Assembly (NCBI GenBank): GCA_032433765.1
Contig: JAVIAB010000008.1
Location: 37,354,491 to 37,418,490 of the forward strand
Origin: Megaustenia siamemsis
Taxonomy: Eukaryota; Mollusca; Gastropoda; Stylommatophora; Ariophantidae
Direction: 5' to 3'
Length of the DNA: 64,000 nucleotides
The translations under genes and the position numbers were made by a program. Position 1 is the stretch's first letter, and each line of letters opens with the position of its first letter. Below the pieces are notes generated by a model. It saw only the letters and a program-made list of their open reading frames with translations, ran no database searches and had not been told where the DNA came from. Below are positions 43,108-53,800 of the stretch, in pieces.

Positions 43108-45202
43108 TAGCTCGTTTCAAATCACGTGCCCAACTTCAAAACGCTATTACTCAGTAACCGTTTGTTAAAAAACTGTTGAAATTTTCCAATGTAAAAACCC
43201 TTTAAATGTATATTTAACAAATATCTTGCAGCTGCAGTTTTCTTAAAGCGGCGAATTTCTTGATGTTTGTCAAAATTGTAAATTGTGAACCCCTAAATAA
43301 TAGAAATTACCGTTGTTGCTTGTCTATGATTAATTTTCATAGGTAAAGGCGTGGCCGTAATGGGGAAATAACCTATAAGACAAAACACCAGGAGAATTAT
43401 TGTCTTCTCAGTTCGAGACGGACGATAATATCAAGGTATACCTGTATGTCCAATTTTCATAGTTGTGTGGTCCTGATAAGGACCGTTTGTTGAACTAATT
43501 TAAGGTATATAGGGCCAACATTGTGGGGGCTATATACTTTCATTCTGAATCAGACGAGTCTAAAAGATTAATAACTGTTTGGGGTTGAACATTCCACAAA
43601 CCATCATTTTTTCCAATATTCCTCTTCCTGTTTTAAGACGTGGTCTTCACATTTAGCCCAATAATCTTTGTCTATATTTAATAAAGCGAGATTAGCAAGA
43701 GTCTTTACATCGCATATTTTGAATGTTGTATTTTCCTCTGCCACTTGTCCTTTTAATTTTGCCCAGATAAGTTCTATTGGATTTAAATGAGCATGGTAAG
43801 GTGGCAGCCTCAAACTTATATGACCGTGCTCTTGGATAATCTTATCTATTTGAAAAATCTTTGTCCTTTGTTTTTGCTTTACTAGAGATAGTAATTCAGG
43901 TTTTAAGTACATGTTATTAAATTGTATGTGCTCCTTCGTGAGCCATATCTTAATAGCATCTTTTGTACTGGATGACGTCGGGACTTTATCTTCAAGTGCA
44001 ACAATGTTGTGGTACGCTGCATTGTCTATTATTAGGCAAGATGGTCGATCTAGTGATGGGAGAACAGAATTTTCAATCCAATGTCTAAATATGTGACCAT
44101 TCATCTCAGAGTGATAATCCCGATTGTCTATGGATTTTGAAAGAAAAATTAGCTGTGCATTCTGTATTAGTCCATGTTGTCGACTACCTGCATGAGCAAT
44201 TATCAAGCGCTGTCCTTTGCTGCTAGGTATTAATCTCTTAATCTTTCCATCTGATGACTGCCATTCCCTTTGGTTAGTGTGGTGAGCATTGATCCATGTT
44301 TCATCCAAGTACACAATATCACAACCTTGCTTGCGCACCTCTTTTACTTCACGTAAGTACTTGCTTCTCGTGACTACTATATGTGGCTTCTCACAGATGA
44401 TGTTTCGTCCATTGGAATACTTTCTGAATGTAAAGCCTGCAGCTCTCACATTCCTCCATAATGTAGACTTTGATATTTCAATACTGTTGTTCTTTTTCAG
44501 CGATACTTTTAATTTTCTTATTGTAACAGTTTCATTCATACCCAACATTTTGCGAATTTCACTTCTAATAAGTTCACTGTCGAAATTATCCAACATTTTT
44601 GCTCTTCCTTGTGATTTTGTATATTTTGAACATTGACGGTCACGTGCTTGAATCCAGCGATTTAATGGCCGTTTAGATAAATCCAAAATGTGTCTTGTCC
44701 TATTCTCAGGGTTTTCTAAATAATGAAATAATCTTCCTCGTTTAGCTTCTTTGCAAAAATAGTCATACATTTTTATTGCGATGTTTTGTAAACTGCAGAA
44801 TTTCATTTTAAGACTCATGATAAATGTTATCGTTCCACGACTCACCTATGAATGAACGGAAATGGAACACACAATTCTCGTGTTCTTTACAAGTGTCTAA
44901 TTGTATCAAAAAACCACGGCGAAAGCGTGCAAACACGTCAATTTTGCCGTGTATGGATTTTTACTCGCTATTTTTAACTTAAAATACTGTAAACATTAAG
45001 TTTTGACTACATCAATGGGTCGTTATAAATTTATATAAATCAAGTAAGCAACAATAATAACCAAATGTTTTTTTTTTAATGAAATTAATTCCCTGTTGGG
45101 TTCTAATCATTATAACTTTACATGCAAATTTTGAACAACTTACAACAAGCGGTTAAAAACCTATCGATTTTAAAAGTTGGGCACGGGTTATGAAACAAGT
45201 TA
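43108..45202 (-). mobile_element. Tc1/mariner-group DNA transposon, copy 2 (DD83E-like)
   Basis: 2,095 bp. The left end is TAGCTCGTTTCAAATCACGT and the right end, reverse-complemented, TAACTTGTTTCATAACCCGT; both continue GCCCAACTT. TA lies at 43106-43107 and 45203-45204. Removing the element plus one TA leaves GAGTCTAGTGTTCAGGTCTG, which aligns base for base with the LINE-G text at 40979-40998. The ends share TARYTYGTTTCA with copy 1, though the two copies have diverged a good deal. It contains one transposase gene on the minus strand. Confidence 0.93.
43604..44845 (-). CDS. Transposase, IS630/Tc1/mariner group, nearly complete
   Basis: The open frame is 413 codons. A helix-turn-helix-like N-terminal part contains RKLKVSLKKNNSIEISKSTL (about 110-129) and WRNVRAAGFTFRKYS. 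The DDE catalytic triad is Asp181 (IVYLDETWINAHHT), Asp274 (SCLIIDNAAYHN) and Glu358 (HLNPIELIWAKLKG). There are 83 residues between Asp274 and Glu358, far more than the 34-41 of classical Tc1/mariner enzymes. GQRLIIAHAGS and KVPTSSSTKDAIKIWL are further family blocks. Alignment with copy 1 suggests the start is the tenth codon (MSLKMKF, about 44818). An extra A in the A-run near 43604 makes an early stop; the homologous tail ending LLDSSDSE continues in another frame to 43540. Activity is uncertain. Confidence 0.88.
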   Translation of the reverse strand: MSRGTITFIMSLKMKFCSLQNIAIKMYDYFCKEAKRGRLFHYLENPENRTRHILDLSKRPLNRWIQARDRQCSKYTKSQGRAKMLDNFDSELIRSEIRKMLGMNETVTIRKLKVSLKKNNSIEISKSTLWRNVRAAGFTFRKYSNGRNIICEKPHIVVTRSKYLREVKEVRKQGCDIVYLDETWINAHHTNQREWQSSDGKIKRLIPSSKGQRLIIAHAGSRQHGLIQNAQLIFLSKSIDNRDYHSEMNGHIFRHWIENSVLPSLDRPSCLIIDNAAYHNIVALEDKVPTSSSTKDAIKIWLTKEHIQFNNMYLKPELLSLVKQKQRTKIFQIDKIIQEHGHISLRLPPYHAHLNPIELIWAKLKGQVAEENTTFKICDVKTLANLALLNIDKDYWAKCEDHVLKQEEEYWKK

Positions 45203-45240
45203 TAGTGTTCAGGTCTGGTGTTTGTAGCACTACGTTGGAA
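45203..45240 (-). pseudogene. LINE-G short continuation after the transposon
   Basis: TAGTGTTCAGGTCTGGTGTT and TGTAGCACTACGTTGG match CAGCGTCCAATTCTGGCACT and GATAGCACAGCGTTGG at 40985-41021. The LINE match then gives way to a minisatellite. Confidence 0.8.
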
Positions 45241-45720
45241 GATTGTGTTGTAGAGTGTCAAATTGTGTTGTAGAGTGTCAGATTGTGTTGTAGAGTGCTA
45301 GATTGTGTTGTAGAGTGCTATATTATGTTGTAGAGTGTCAGATTGTGTTAAAGAGTGCCAGATTGTGTTGTAGAGTGCTAGATTGTGTTGTAGAGTGTCA
45401 GATTGTGTTGTAGAGTGTCAGATTGTGTTGTAGAGTGCTAGATTGTGTTGTAGAGTGCTAGATTGTGTTGTAGAGTAATAGATTGTGTTGTAGAGTGCCA
45501 GATTGTGTTGTAGAGTGCTAGATTGTGTTCTAGAGTGTCAGATTGTGTTGTAGAGTGCTAGATTGTGTTGTAGAGTGCTAGATTGTGTTGTAGAGTTCCC
45601 AGATTGTGTTGTAGAGTGCTAGATTGTGTTGTAGAGTGCTAGATTATGTTGTAGAGTTACCAGATTGTGTTGTAGAGTGCCAGATTGTGTTCTAAAGTGC
45701 TAGATTGTATTGTAGTCTTT
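45240..45720 (+). repeat. Minisatellite, 20-bp unit, about 24 copies
   Basis: Unit AGATTGTGTTGTAGAGTGCT with GTC, GCC and TCCC variants. It begins at the point where LINE-G reads TTGGTAGAAAAATTG, so it may have grown from LINE-G text, but this is only a suggestion. Confidence 0.95.
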
Positions 45721-45724
45721 TCTA

Positions 45725-46085
45725 ATTGATGCGAATCATGGACAATCAAACAACAGGCAGCCACATTGCTGGACAGATAGATATTGCACAGTTATGTAAG
45801 AGTATTGATGGTATTCTAAAAGAGACCCAAACAAGAAGAAAATTTATTTCCAAAATCAGGTGGAAACCATCATCATGTGCTGGTCATGTTATGAGAAAGG
45901 AACCCAGGGAAATTTTGTGACAATATGAACAATTGAGGGAAGAAGAGATGAAGGGAAGTATGCAGAAAAGATACACTGGAGTTTAAGCGAGTGTACGATA
46001 TGAAGTCAAAAAGAAGAAATAGAACGCTATAGAAAAAAACATGATCACATACACAATTAGGCTTTATGCATAATGATGATTATTT
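45725..46085 (+). pseudogene. LINE-E tail, heavily decayed
   Basis: Traces in order: CESWTIKQQ, a scrambled middle, KRDPNKKKIYFQNQVETIIM-like, GHVMRKE, TIEGRRDEGK, a SLSECTI.SQKE-like part and the HDHIH/AYAS end before TAATGATGATTATT. Many stops and indels, so an older copy than those at 28318 or 63195. Confidence 0.7.
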
Positions 46086-46305
46086 AGCTGCTTGCAGATT
46101 TAACTGTAATTTTGTCAATGAATATATATGAGTCATTCTATCCTTCCTGGTTGGTCAGATATCGGGCAGTCTTGTAATATATGCTCCACGATTCAATGTG
46201 TAGCCCGTTTGTGTACAGCGTTGCATATGCCAGTCGATTATTATAGATATGCTTGTAGCTTGTTCAATGCATGAAGACATTTTGTCCTGGGCTATCACCC
46301 GTTTT
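46086..46305. other. Nothing recognised
   Basis: No family recognised before the next array. Confidence 0.5.
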
Positions 46306-47430
46306 GTAGTTATCAATTGAAAGATCTACTCTCTTATATTGTAGTTATCAATGGAACGATCTACTCTCTTATATTGTAGTTATCAATGGAACGATCTACT
46401 CTCTTATATTGTAATTATCAATGGAAAGATCTACTCGCTTCTATTGTAGTTATCAATGGAACGATCTACTCTCCTATATTGTAGTTATCAATGGAACGAT
46501 CTACTCTCTTATATTGTAGTTATCAATGGAACGATCTACTCTCTGCTATTGTAGCTATCTATGGAACTATCTACTCTCTTCTACTGTAGTTATCAATGGA
46601 ACGATCTACTCTCCTATATTATAGTTATCAATGGAACGATCTACTCTCTTCTATTGTAGTTATCAATTGAACGATCTACTCTCTTATATTGTAGTTATCA
46701 ATGGAAGGATCTACTCTCTGCTATTGTAGATATCTATGGAACTATATAACTCTCTTCTACTGTAGTTATCAATGGAACGATCTATTCTCTTCTACTGTAG
46801 TTATCAATGGAAAGATCTATTCTCTTCTATTGTAGTTATCAATGGAACGATCTATTCTCTTCTATTGTAGTGATCAATGGACGGATCTATTCTCTTCTAT
46901 TGTAGTTATCAATGGAACGATCTATTCTCTTCTACTATAGTTATCAATGGAACGATCTATTCTCTTCTATTGTAGTTATCAATGGAACGATCTATTCTCT
47001 TCTACTATAGTTATCAATGGAACGATCTACTCTCTTCTATTGTAGTTATCAATGGAACGATCTATTCTCTTCTATTGTAGTTATCAATGGGACTATCTAT
47101 TCTCTTCTATTGTAGTTATCAATGGAACGATCTATTCTCTTCTATTGTAGTTATCAATGGAACGATCTATTCTCTTCTGTTGTAGCTATCAATGGAACGA
47201 TCTACTCTCTTATATTGTAGTTATCAGTGGAACGATCTACTCTCTTCTATTGTAGTTATCAATGGAACGATCTATTCCCTTCTATTGTAGTTATCAATGG
47301 AACGATATACTCTCTTCTATTGTAGTTATCAATGGAACGATCTATTCTCTTCTATTGTAGTTGTTAACGGAACGGTCTATTCTCTTCTATTGTAGTTATC
47401 AATGGAACGATCTATTCTCTTCTATTGAAC
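46306..47430 (+). repeat. Minisatellite, 35-bp unit, about 32 copies
   Basis: Unit TTATCAATGGAACGATCTAT plus TCTCTTCTATTGTAG. TTATATTGTAG units dominate on the left, TTCTATTGTAG on the right, and a distinctive TATCTATGGAACTAT variant occurs twice (46555 and 46728), about 175 bp or five units apart. Confidence 0.96.
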
Positions 47431-47589
47431 TGAATGATTCTCTTTATGACAGATTATAAATCCAAACATCCCCAATAAAGTTATAACTTAGAAGTAAATT
47501 CACAGAAGCGGTGAGTTGGAGAATAGTTTAAGTAAAGGCTGCATATAAAAAAATGAAGAAACAAAATATTGGTCAATACATTTTTTTAA
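47431..47589. other. Nothing recognised
   Basis: Short AT-rich spacer. Confidence 0.5.
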
Positions 47590-48020
47590 CAATCATCATT
47601 ATGTACCATACCTGCTGGCTTAGGCGGTCATGTCACTCCACAATTCACTGTCAATTCTCCTGTTGACTGTTTACTGTGCCATGGCACCAAGCTACCTAGT
47701 ATCTTTCCTCTTTGTCTTCCACTACCTTTCCTTCCCCTGTATTTTGTCAGTTGCAGTCAAGTGTTTTAACTTTCCTCAGACGTGCCTGAAAATATGGATT
47801 GTTTTTTTTTTCTTCTTGTGTTTCTTTTATGGAGCTCCCTTTCTGTGTTGGGCTCTTTGAGAGTTATCGTGTTGGTCTTTCCTGTTGTCCAGGCACCTCT
47901 CAACATTCTTTTGGGAAATCCAATCTCTGTGGCCTCTTATAGACTTTTTCGTTTTCTTTTTTCTTTTTTTTTTTTGGTCACCACTGTCCATGATTCACTT
48001 CCATAGGGGAGGAAGTGGCC
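47590..48020 (-). pseudogene. LINE-F tail, decayed
   Basis: Minus-strand: ESWTVVTKK, a RKSIRGHRDWISQKNVERCL-like part, GQERPTR, VKAQHRKGAP, NPYFQARLRKVKTLDCN, KYRGRKGSGRQREDTR, SVNRRIDSEL, and ends in CAATCATCATTATGTACC. Frameshifts are frequent. A T-run at 47961-47975 interrupts it. Confidence 0.75.
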
Positions 48021-48174
48021 GAATTTTGTGTTTCTTTAATAGAGATAAAAATTGAACTCTTCTGTGTAATGTAGAATTAGAACTGGTGGATGGGCGATGA
48101 ATCCTGGGGAATTGGTAAAGGCGGAAAAATGTTCGGAGATCACATAAGTTGGTTTATCTCAGCACCGCGGACAA

Positions 48175-48281
48175 ATAACGAAACTAACGAAGACGTTGTA
48201 AAAGAGTTCACGGCATTAAGAGAGCTTATTACTAATTAAAGTGGAAACAATCATCCTTTTAGAGAGTTTAATGAGAACGAA
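48175..48281 (+). pseudogene. LINE-E fragment, left of LINE-G insertion
   Basis: AACGAAGACGTTGTAAAAGA, then a RELITN-like part, GGAAACAATCATCCTTTTAG and TTTAATGAGAACGA match the LINE-E text at 28958-29050 ([17 protein letters not shown]…[11 protein letters not shown]). It continues after the insertion at 48709. Confidence 0.7.
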
Positions 48282-48708
48282 TCTTCATCTCCACGTTGTG
48301 CTACCATTGCCAGTCCTGGACCCTATATGCTAGAACAATAAGAAAAATAACCTCAGCTGAGATGAGGTGTGTTAGACGAATGACAGGAAACAGCCTGAGA
48401 TATAAAATCAGAAATGAAAACTGAGAAAAAAAAGCTAGGAATAACCCCCGCCATAGAATATATAAAGAAACAACAGATATGGTTTGGCCACGTGACAAGG
48501 CAGAAAGATCAAAACACAACACAACGAGCCTTCTATGAACGTTGTGAGAAATCCAGATCCAAGGGTCGACCACGAAAAAGATGGAATATTGACGGAATAT
48601 TAGAAGCACTAGGAAATATAATAACAGCATAGTCGAACAGAAGAGCAGAAGACTGTAAATTACATCTCCCCTCGACGCTGAAAGGCAAATAAGGAATAAA
48701 AGAAGAAG
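48282..48708 (+). mobile_element. LINE-G insertion inside LINE-E, 12-bp target duplication
   Basis: 5'-truncated LINE-G: LCYHCQSWTLYARTIRKIT, EMRCVRRMTGNSLRYKIRNE, a shift at the AAAAAAAA run, LGITPAIEYIKKQQIWFGHV, TRQKDQNTTQRAFYERCEKS, RSKGRPRKRW, DGILEALGNIITA. Ends AAAGAAGAAG. AATGAGAACGAA stands at 48270-48281 and 48709-48720. Confidence 0.9.
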
Positions 48709-48720
48709 AATGAGAACGAA

Positions 48721-48814
48721 ACATCTGGGACACGGTGTAATAATAGAAAAATTGTAGGAAGAAGAAATAATAGAAAGCGGTTAGAGAAAAGTATGCAGTT
48801 TAAGTCAATCTTCT
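48721..48814 (+). pseudogene. LINE-E fragment, right of LINE-G insertion
   Basis: ACATCTGGGACACGGTGTAA and TAATAGAAAAATTGTAGGAA follow the LINE-E order ([15 protein letters not shown]) with many changes. It fades toward 48800. Confidence 0.55.
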
Positions 48815-49260
48815 TCCTCTTATTCTACCTTTTTAGCTCCCAGTGGAGCATAGGTCTTCAACAAACACATTCCAAGTCGTTCTGTTATTTGCCATTCTTT
48901 TAAGATCATTCCATGTCTTCCCCATCATCTTCATCTCTGCTTCTATCTGTCTTCTCCAAGAATTCCTTGGTCTTTCTCTTTGTCTTTTCCCCTGGGGATT
49001 CCAAAAAAGGGCCTGTTGTTTAATACTCTCAGTTGGTTTCCGTAGTGTGTGTCCTATCCAGCGCCATCGTCTTCGCTGTATCTCTTTATCCACTGGTGTT
49101 TAACTGGTACATTTCCATAATTCTATGTTAGTGATTTTGTCCTGCCATTTCTATCCTTTTATTCTGCGTAAGCATCCATTAATGAAAGTCTGTATCTTAG
49201 TGATTGTCAATTTTGTTGTTCTCCATGTTTCACAGCCATATAAGTTTAAGTCAATGGTTT
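48815..49260 (-). pseudogene. LINE-B reverse transcriptase C-terminal tail
   Basis: On the minus strand: LYGCETWRTTKLTITKIQTF, INGCLRRIKG, WQDKITNIELWKCTS, then an open stretch DKEIQRRRWRWIGHTLRKPT, ESIKQQALFWNPQGKRQRER, PRNSWRRQIEAEMKMMGKTW and NDLKRMANNRTTWNVFVEDL to CSTGS. This is the post-polymerase domain of LINE-B. It gives the uninterrupted text against which the 26290-27225 copy can be judged. 5'-truncated at about 49255. Confidence 0.9.
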
Positions 49261-49394
49261 GATAGAAATCCGATATCACAATTGATAAATAACTGATACG
49301 ATGGGCAGTTATGGAGTTAGATGATCACTTATCAGCAGAAGGGGTCTTTATTAATGCAACTCATCTGCTTTTTTGGAACACAGGCGCCCATTCA

Positions 49395-49930
49395 ACACCT
49401 GAGTTGAGTGTGGTCGATAACCCACAGCTGACTGATCAAGACTGCTCCACCTACCAGTGATACTCCTGGAAACAGACTATCTATTTTGGCTTGTTGCAGG
49501 AACTACTGAGTTAGGTGCTCTGTTCACACCGTGAGCTGTGTGTTTCATCCGTTTTTATCATGTTTCGATATTCCAATTGTTTACAATGAATGGTGATATC
49601 GTATGGCAGGGAACAGTTGGCTGTGTTCACTTTCTGTGCGGTTTCGCCTTATGTCTTTTGGCGTGTACTGAAACTGCTATGACGGGGACTACAGCTACCT
49701 TTCTTTGTTTGGGAGATGAGTTAGTAATTCATATGATTCTACTAGCACGGGCGGTTGAGCAATTATGGATTTTAATTCGTTTGCAGTGATACCGGGGCCT
49801 TCCATAACCAAAGAACCAAAGACTATCCAGTCTGGCCAAGATTGTTGGAACCGAAGAGGGAAAGCAATCTGATATTTAAAACTGCCGTATAGAAATCGGA
49901 TGAGTTGGGCCGAACTAACACCGAACTGGT
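49395..49930 (+). repeat. X dispersed repeat split by K copy D
   Basis: Left part 49395-49481 (GATAACCCACAGCTGA, GACTGCTCCACCT, GGAAACAGACTATC) and right part 49820-49930 (AGACTATCCAGTCTGGCCAA, CGAAGAGGGAAAGCAA, GGGCCGAA) are continuous in the related copy at 62560-62870. Confidence 0.7.
49482..49819 (-). mobile_element. K dispersed repeat, copy D, inserted in X
   Basis: 338 bp in reverse orientation, from GGCTTGTTGCAGG on the left to GGCCTTCCATAACCAAAGAA on the right. AGACTATC flanks it (49474-49481 and 49820-49827). It holds the unexpanded text AATTATGGATTTTAATTCG at the point where copy C has its array. The insertion with target duplication shows that K is, or was, mobile. It has no coding capacity I can defend and no obvious inverted ends. 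Confidence 0.82.
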
Positions 49931-50017
49931 ACAATTAGTTGCTGAGTGGTGATGAATATTTTGTGGAGAAGATCGGATCACCTTTGGGTGTGTCTAGAGT
50001 GTGGTGATCTTATTCTC

Positions 50018-50260
50018 CTTCTTTTCTCTTTTCACTGATACCGAAAAGGTGTCATGGTTATATCATTTGTTGTTCTTGAGCTGCTCGAACTGTCTGAATT
50101 AGTGATTTTCCTTTGTTGTTACATGTCTTTGTCACTGCATCTATCCATCTTCTTTTGGGTCTTCCTCTTGGTCTTTTCCATGCATACTCGAGAAGAACGC
50201 CCTTGATGGTGATTGGTGAGGATTCATTCTGACCAGGTGGCCAAACCATTGTGTTTGAGT
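50018..50260 (-). pseudogene. LINE-C tail, 5'-truncated
   Basis: Minus-strand NGLATWSE…, MNPHQSPSRAFFSSMH-like (shifted), KRPRGRPKRRWIDAVT, a stop, then the 3' untranslated AACAACAAAGGAAAATCACT part also present at 27300-27360. It begins on the left in CTTTTCACTGATACC. Confidence 0.85.
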
Positions 50261-50829
50261 GTGGTGATGATGATCCTAATTTAACGTAACATACATTAAC
50301 ATAACATAACATAACATTCACATTATTTTGTGTGGTGCAACAAATTAGAACCACACCTAAAATAACAATTTTAAGAATGATTGCAATGTTGTAGATCCAG
50401 GACTTCAAAACCTACAAATGTAAAGCTTCCAGGATTAGAACTTAAATACCACTTTGTAACAAAAACAAGCAGCTGTGCCCGGCAGGTCTCCCAAAGACGT
50501 TCAGTGACATAATATAGCTATTTAACCAGCGACATTGTATTATTTTATTTGAGTATAGAAGATAGCTTTAGGAGGCTCAACGATTAGCCAGCTATTTCTA
50601 TAAAGTACAACTTGTTCGCATTTTTCTCTATACTTTACCTGGCCTATTCAGCTCGCAAGTCTATTCTTTGAGGACGGATGTCGTGAGAATGTCAAGGAAA
50701 TGAACGGAATGTTGCAATCGGGGGGAATAACGAAACTTGACAGCGTGTTGCGTACAACACAGTTGTTTTTATCGCGTCAAAGTGGCTTTTTTGTTCTAAT
50801 AGAAATTGTGCAGCTTTTATGAAAGAAGA
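50261..50829. other. Nothing recognised; short ACATA repeats
   Basis: AACATAACATAACATAACAT lies at about 50290-50312. The rest has no recognised family. Confidence 0.5.
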
Positions 50830-53800
50830 AGTCCTGAACCTACTATTTTCCCTTCCAAGACACGAACCCAGTATTTTCCCTCCAAGTCCTCAACCTAGTA
50901 TTTTCCCTCCAAAACGTGAGCCTAGTATTTTCCCTCCAAGTCCTGAACCTAGTATTTTCCGTCCAAGTCCTGAACCTAGTATTTTCCTTCCAAGTCCTGA
51001 ACCTAGTATTTTCCCTCCAAATCCTGCAACTAGTATTTTCCCTCCAAGACGTGAGCTTAGCATTTTGCCTCCAAGTCCTGAACCTAGTATTTTCCGTTCA
51101 AGTCCTGAGCCTTGTATTTTCCCTCCAGGACGTGAGCCTAGTATTTTCCCTCCAAGTCCTGAACCTAGTATTTTCCCTCCAAGTCCTGAACCTAGTATTT
51201 TCACTTCAAGTCCTGAATTAAGTCCTGAACCTAGTATTTTCCGTCCAAGTCCTGAACCTAGTATTTTCCTTCCAAGTCCTGAACCTAGTATTTTCCCTCC
51301 AATCCTGCAACTAGTATTTTCCCTCCAAATCCTGAGCCTAGTATTTTCCCTCCAAGACATGAACCTAGTCTTTTCCTTCCAAGACGTGAGCCTAGCATTT
51401 TCCCTCCAAGCCCTGAACCTAGTATTTTCCCTCCAAGTCCTGAACCTAGTATTTTCCGTTCAAGTCCTGAGCCTTGTATTTTCCCTCCAGGACGTGAGCC
51501 TATTACTTTTCCTCCATGTCCTGAACCTAGTATTTTCCCTCCAGGACGTGAGCCTAGTATTTTCCCTCCAAGTCCTTGACCTAGTATTTTCCCTCCAAGT
51601 CCTGAACCTAGTATTTTCTTTCCAAGTCCTAAACCTAGTATTTTCCCTCCAAGTCCTGAACCTAGTATGTTCCCTTCAAGTCCTAAGCCCAGTATTTTCC
51701 CTCCAGGACGTGAGCCTAGTATTTTCCCTCCAAGTTCTGAACCTAGTATTTTCCCTCCAAGTCCGGAACCTAGTATTTTCCGTCCAAGTCCTGAACCTAG
51801 TATTTTCCTTCCAAGTCCTGAACCTAGTATTTTCCCTCCAAATCCTGCAACTAGTATTTCCCTCCAAGACGTCAGCCTAGTATTTTCCCTTCAAGTCTTG
51901 AGCCTAGTATTTTCCCTTCAAGTCCTGAGCCTAGTATTTTCCCTTCAAGTCCTGAGCCTAGTATTGTACCTTCAAGTCCTGAACCTAGTATTTTCCTTCA
52001 AGTCCTGAGCCTTGTATTTTTCCTTGAAGTCCTGAGCCTAGTATTTTCCCTCCAAGTCCTGAACCTAGTATTTTCCCTCCAAGTCCTGAACCTAGTATTT
52101 TCACTTCAAGTCCTGAATTAAGTCCTGAACCTAGTATTTTCCGTCCAAGTCCTAAACCTAGTATTTTCCTTCCAAGTCCTGAACCTAGTATTTTCCCTCC
52201 AAATCCTGCAACTAGTATTTTCCCTCCAAATCCTGAGCCTAGTATTTTCCCTCCAAGACATGAACCTAGTCTTTTCCTTCCAAGACGTGAGCCTAGCATT
52301 TTCCCTCCAAGCCCTGAACCTAGTATTTTCCCTCCAAGTCCTGAACCTAGTATTTTCCGTTCAAGTCCTGAGCCTTGTATTTTCCCTCCAGGACGTGAGC
52401 CTATTACTTTTCCTCCATGTCCTGAACCTAGTATTTTCCCTCCAGGACGTGAGCCTAGTATTTTCCCTCCAAGTCCTTGACCTAGTATTTTCCCTCCAAG
52501 TCCTGAACCTAGTATTTTCTTTCCAAGTCCTAAACCTAGTATTTTCCCTCCAAGTCCTGAACCTAGTATGTTCCCTTCAAGTCCTAAGCCCAGTATTTTC
52601 CCTCCAGGACGTGAGCCTAGTATTTTCCCTCCAAGTTCTGAACCTAGTATTTTCCCTCCAAGTCCGGAACCTAGTATTTTCCGTCCAAGGCCTGAACCTA
52701 GTATTTTCCCTCAAAGTCCTGAACCTAGTATTTTCCCTTCAAGTCCTGAAACTAGTATTTTCCCTCCAGAACGAAAGTCTAGTATTTTCCCTCCAAGTCC
52801 TGAACTCAGTAATTTCACTCCAAGTCCTGAACCTAGTATTTTCCGCTCAGGTCCTGAGCCTAGTATTTTCCCTCCAGGACGTGAGCCAATTATTTTCCTT
52901 CCAAGTCCTGAGCCTAGTGTTTTCCCTCCAGGACGTGAGCCTATTATTTTCCCTCCAAGTCCTGAACCTAGTATTTCCCTCCAAGTCCTGAACCTAGTAT
53001 TTTCCCTCCAAATCCTGAACCTAGTATTTTCCCTCCAAGTCCTGAACCTAGTATTTTCCGCTCAGGTCCTGAGCCTAGTATTTTCCCTCCAGGACGTGAG
53101 CCAATTATTTTCCATCCAAGTCCTGAACCTAGTATTTTCCCTCCGGAACGATAGTCTAGTATTTTCCCTCTAAGTCCTGAACCTAGTATTTTCCTTCCCA
53201 GTCCTGGACCTAGTATTTTTCCTCCAAGTCCTGAACTTAGTATTTTCCCTCAAAGTACTAAGCCTAGTATTTTCCTTCCAAGTCCTGAACCTAGTATTTT
53301 CACTCCAAGTCCTGAACCTATTATTTTCCCTTCAAGTCCTGAGCCTAGTATTTTCCATCAGAACGTGAGATTATTATTTTCCCTCCATGTCCTGAACCTA
53401 GTATTTTCCCTACAAGTCCTGAACCTAGTATTTTCCCTCCATTTCCTGAACCTAGTATTTTCCCTCCAAATCCTGAACTTATTATTTTCCCTCCAAGTCC
53501 TGAACCTAGTATTTTCCCTCCGAGACATCAGCCTAGTATTTTCCCTCCAAGACATGAACCTAGTATTTTTCCTCCAAGACGTGAGCCTAGTATTTTACCT
53601 CCAAGTCCTGAACCTAGTGTTTTCCCTTCAAGTCCTAAGCCAAGTATTTTCCCTCCAAGACGTGAGCATAGTATTTTCCCTCCAAGACATGAACCTAGTA
53701 TTTTCCCTCCAAAACATGAACCTAGTATTTTCCCTCCAAGACGTGAGCCTAGTATTTTCCCTCCAAGTCCTGAACCTAGTATTTTCCCTCCAAGACATGA

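Noticed and set aside
43911..44636. Plus-strand open frames opposite the transposase (also 2330-2575 opposite copy 1)
   Set aside because: They mirror the real minus-strand transposase and have no family resemblance of their own.
45240..45720. Claim that the 20-bp array derives from LINE-G
   Set aside because: It starts exactly where LINE-G text stops and shares a few bases, but the similarity is too short to decide, so only the adjacency is noted.
49538..49789. Open frame of 83 codons antisense to K
   Set aside because: Partly shared with copy C, but not with copies A or B, so most likely chance.
50819..51880. Open frame of 353 codons with nine-residue repeats (SPEPSIFPP)
   Set aside because: It lies wholly inside the 27-bp minisatellite. 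Other frames and the other strand are equally open, and the frame changes at single-base slips between units. No signal peptide or non-repeat domain supports a protein.
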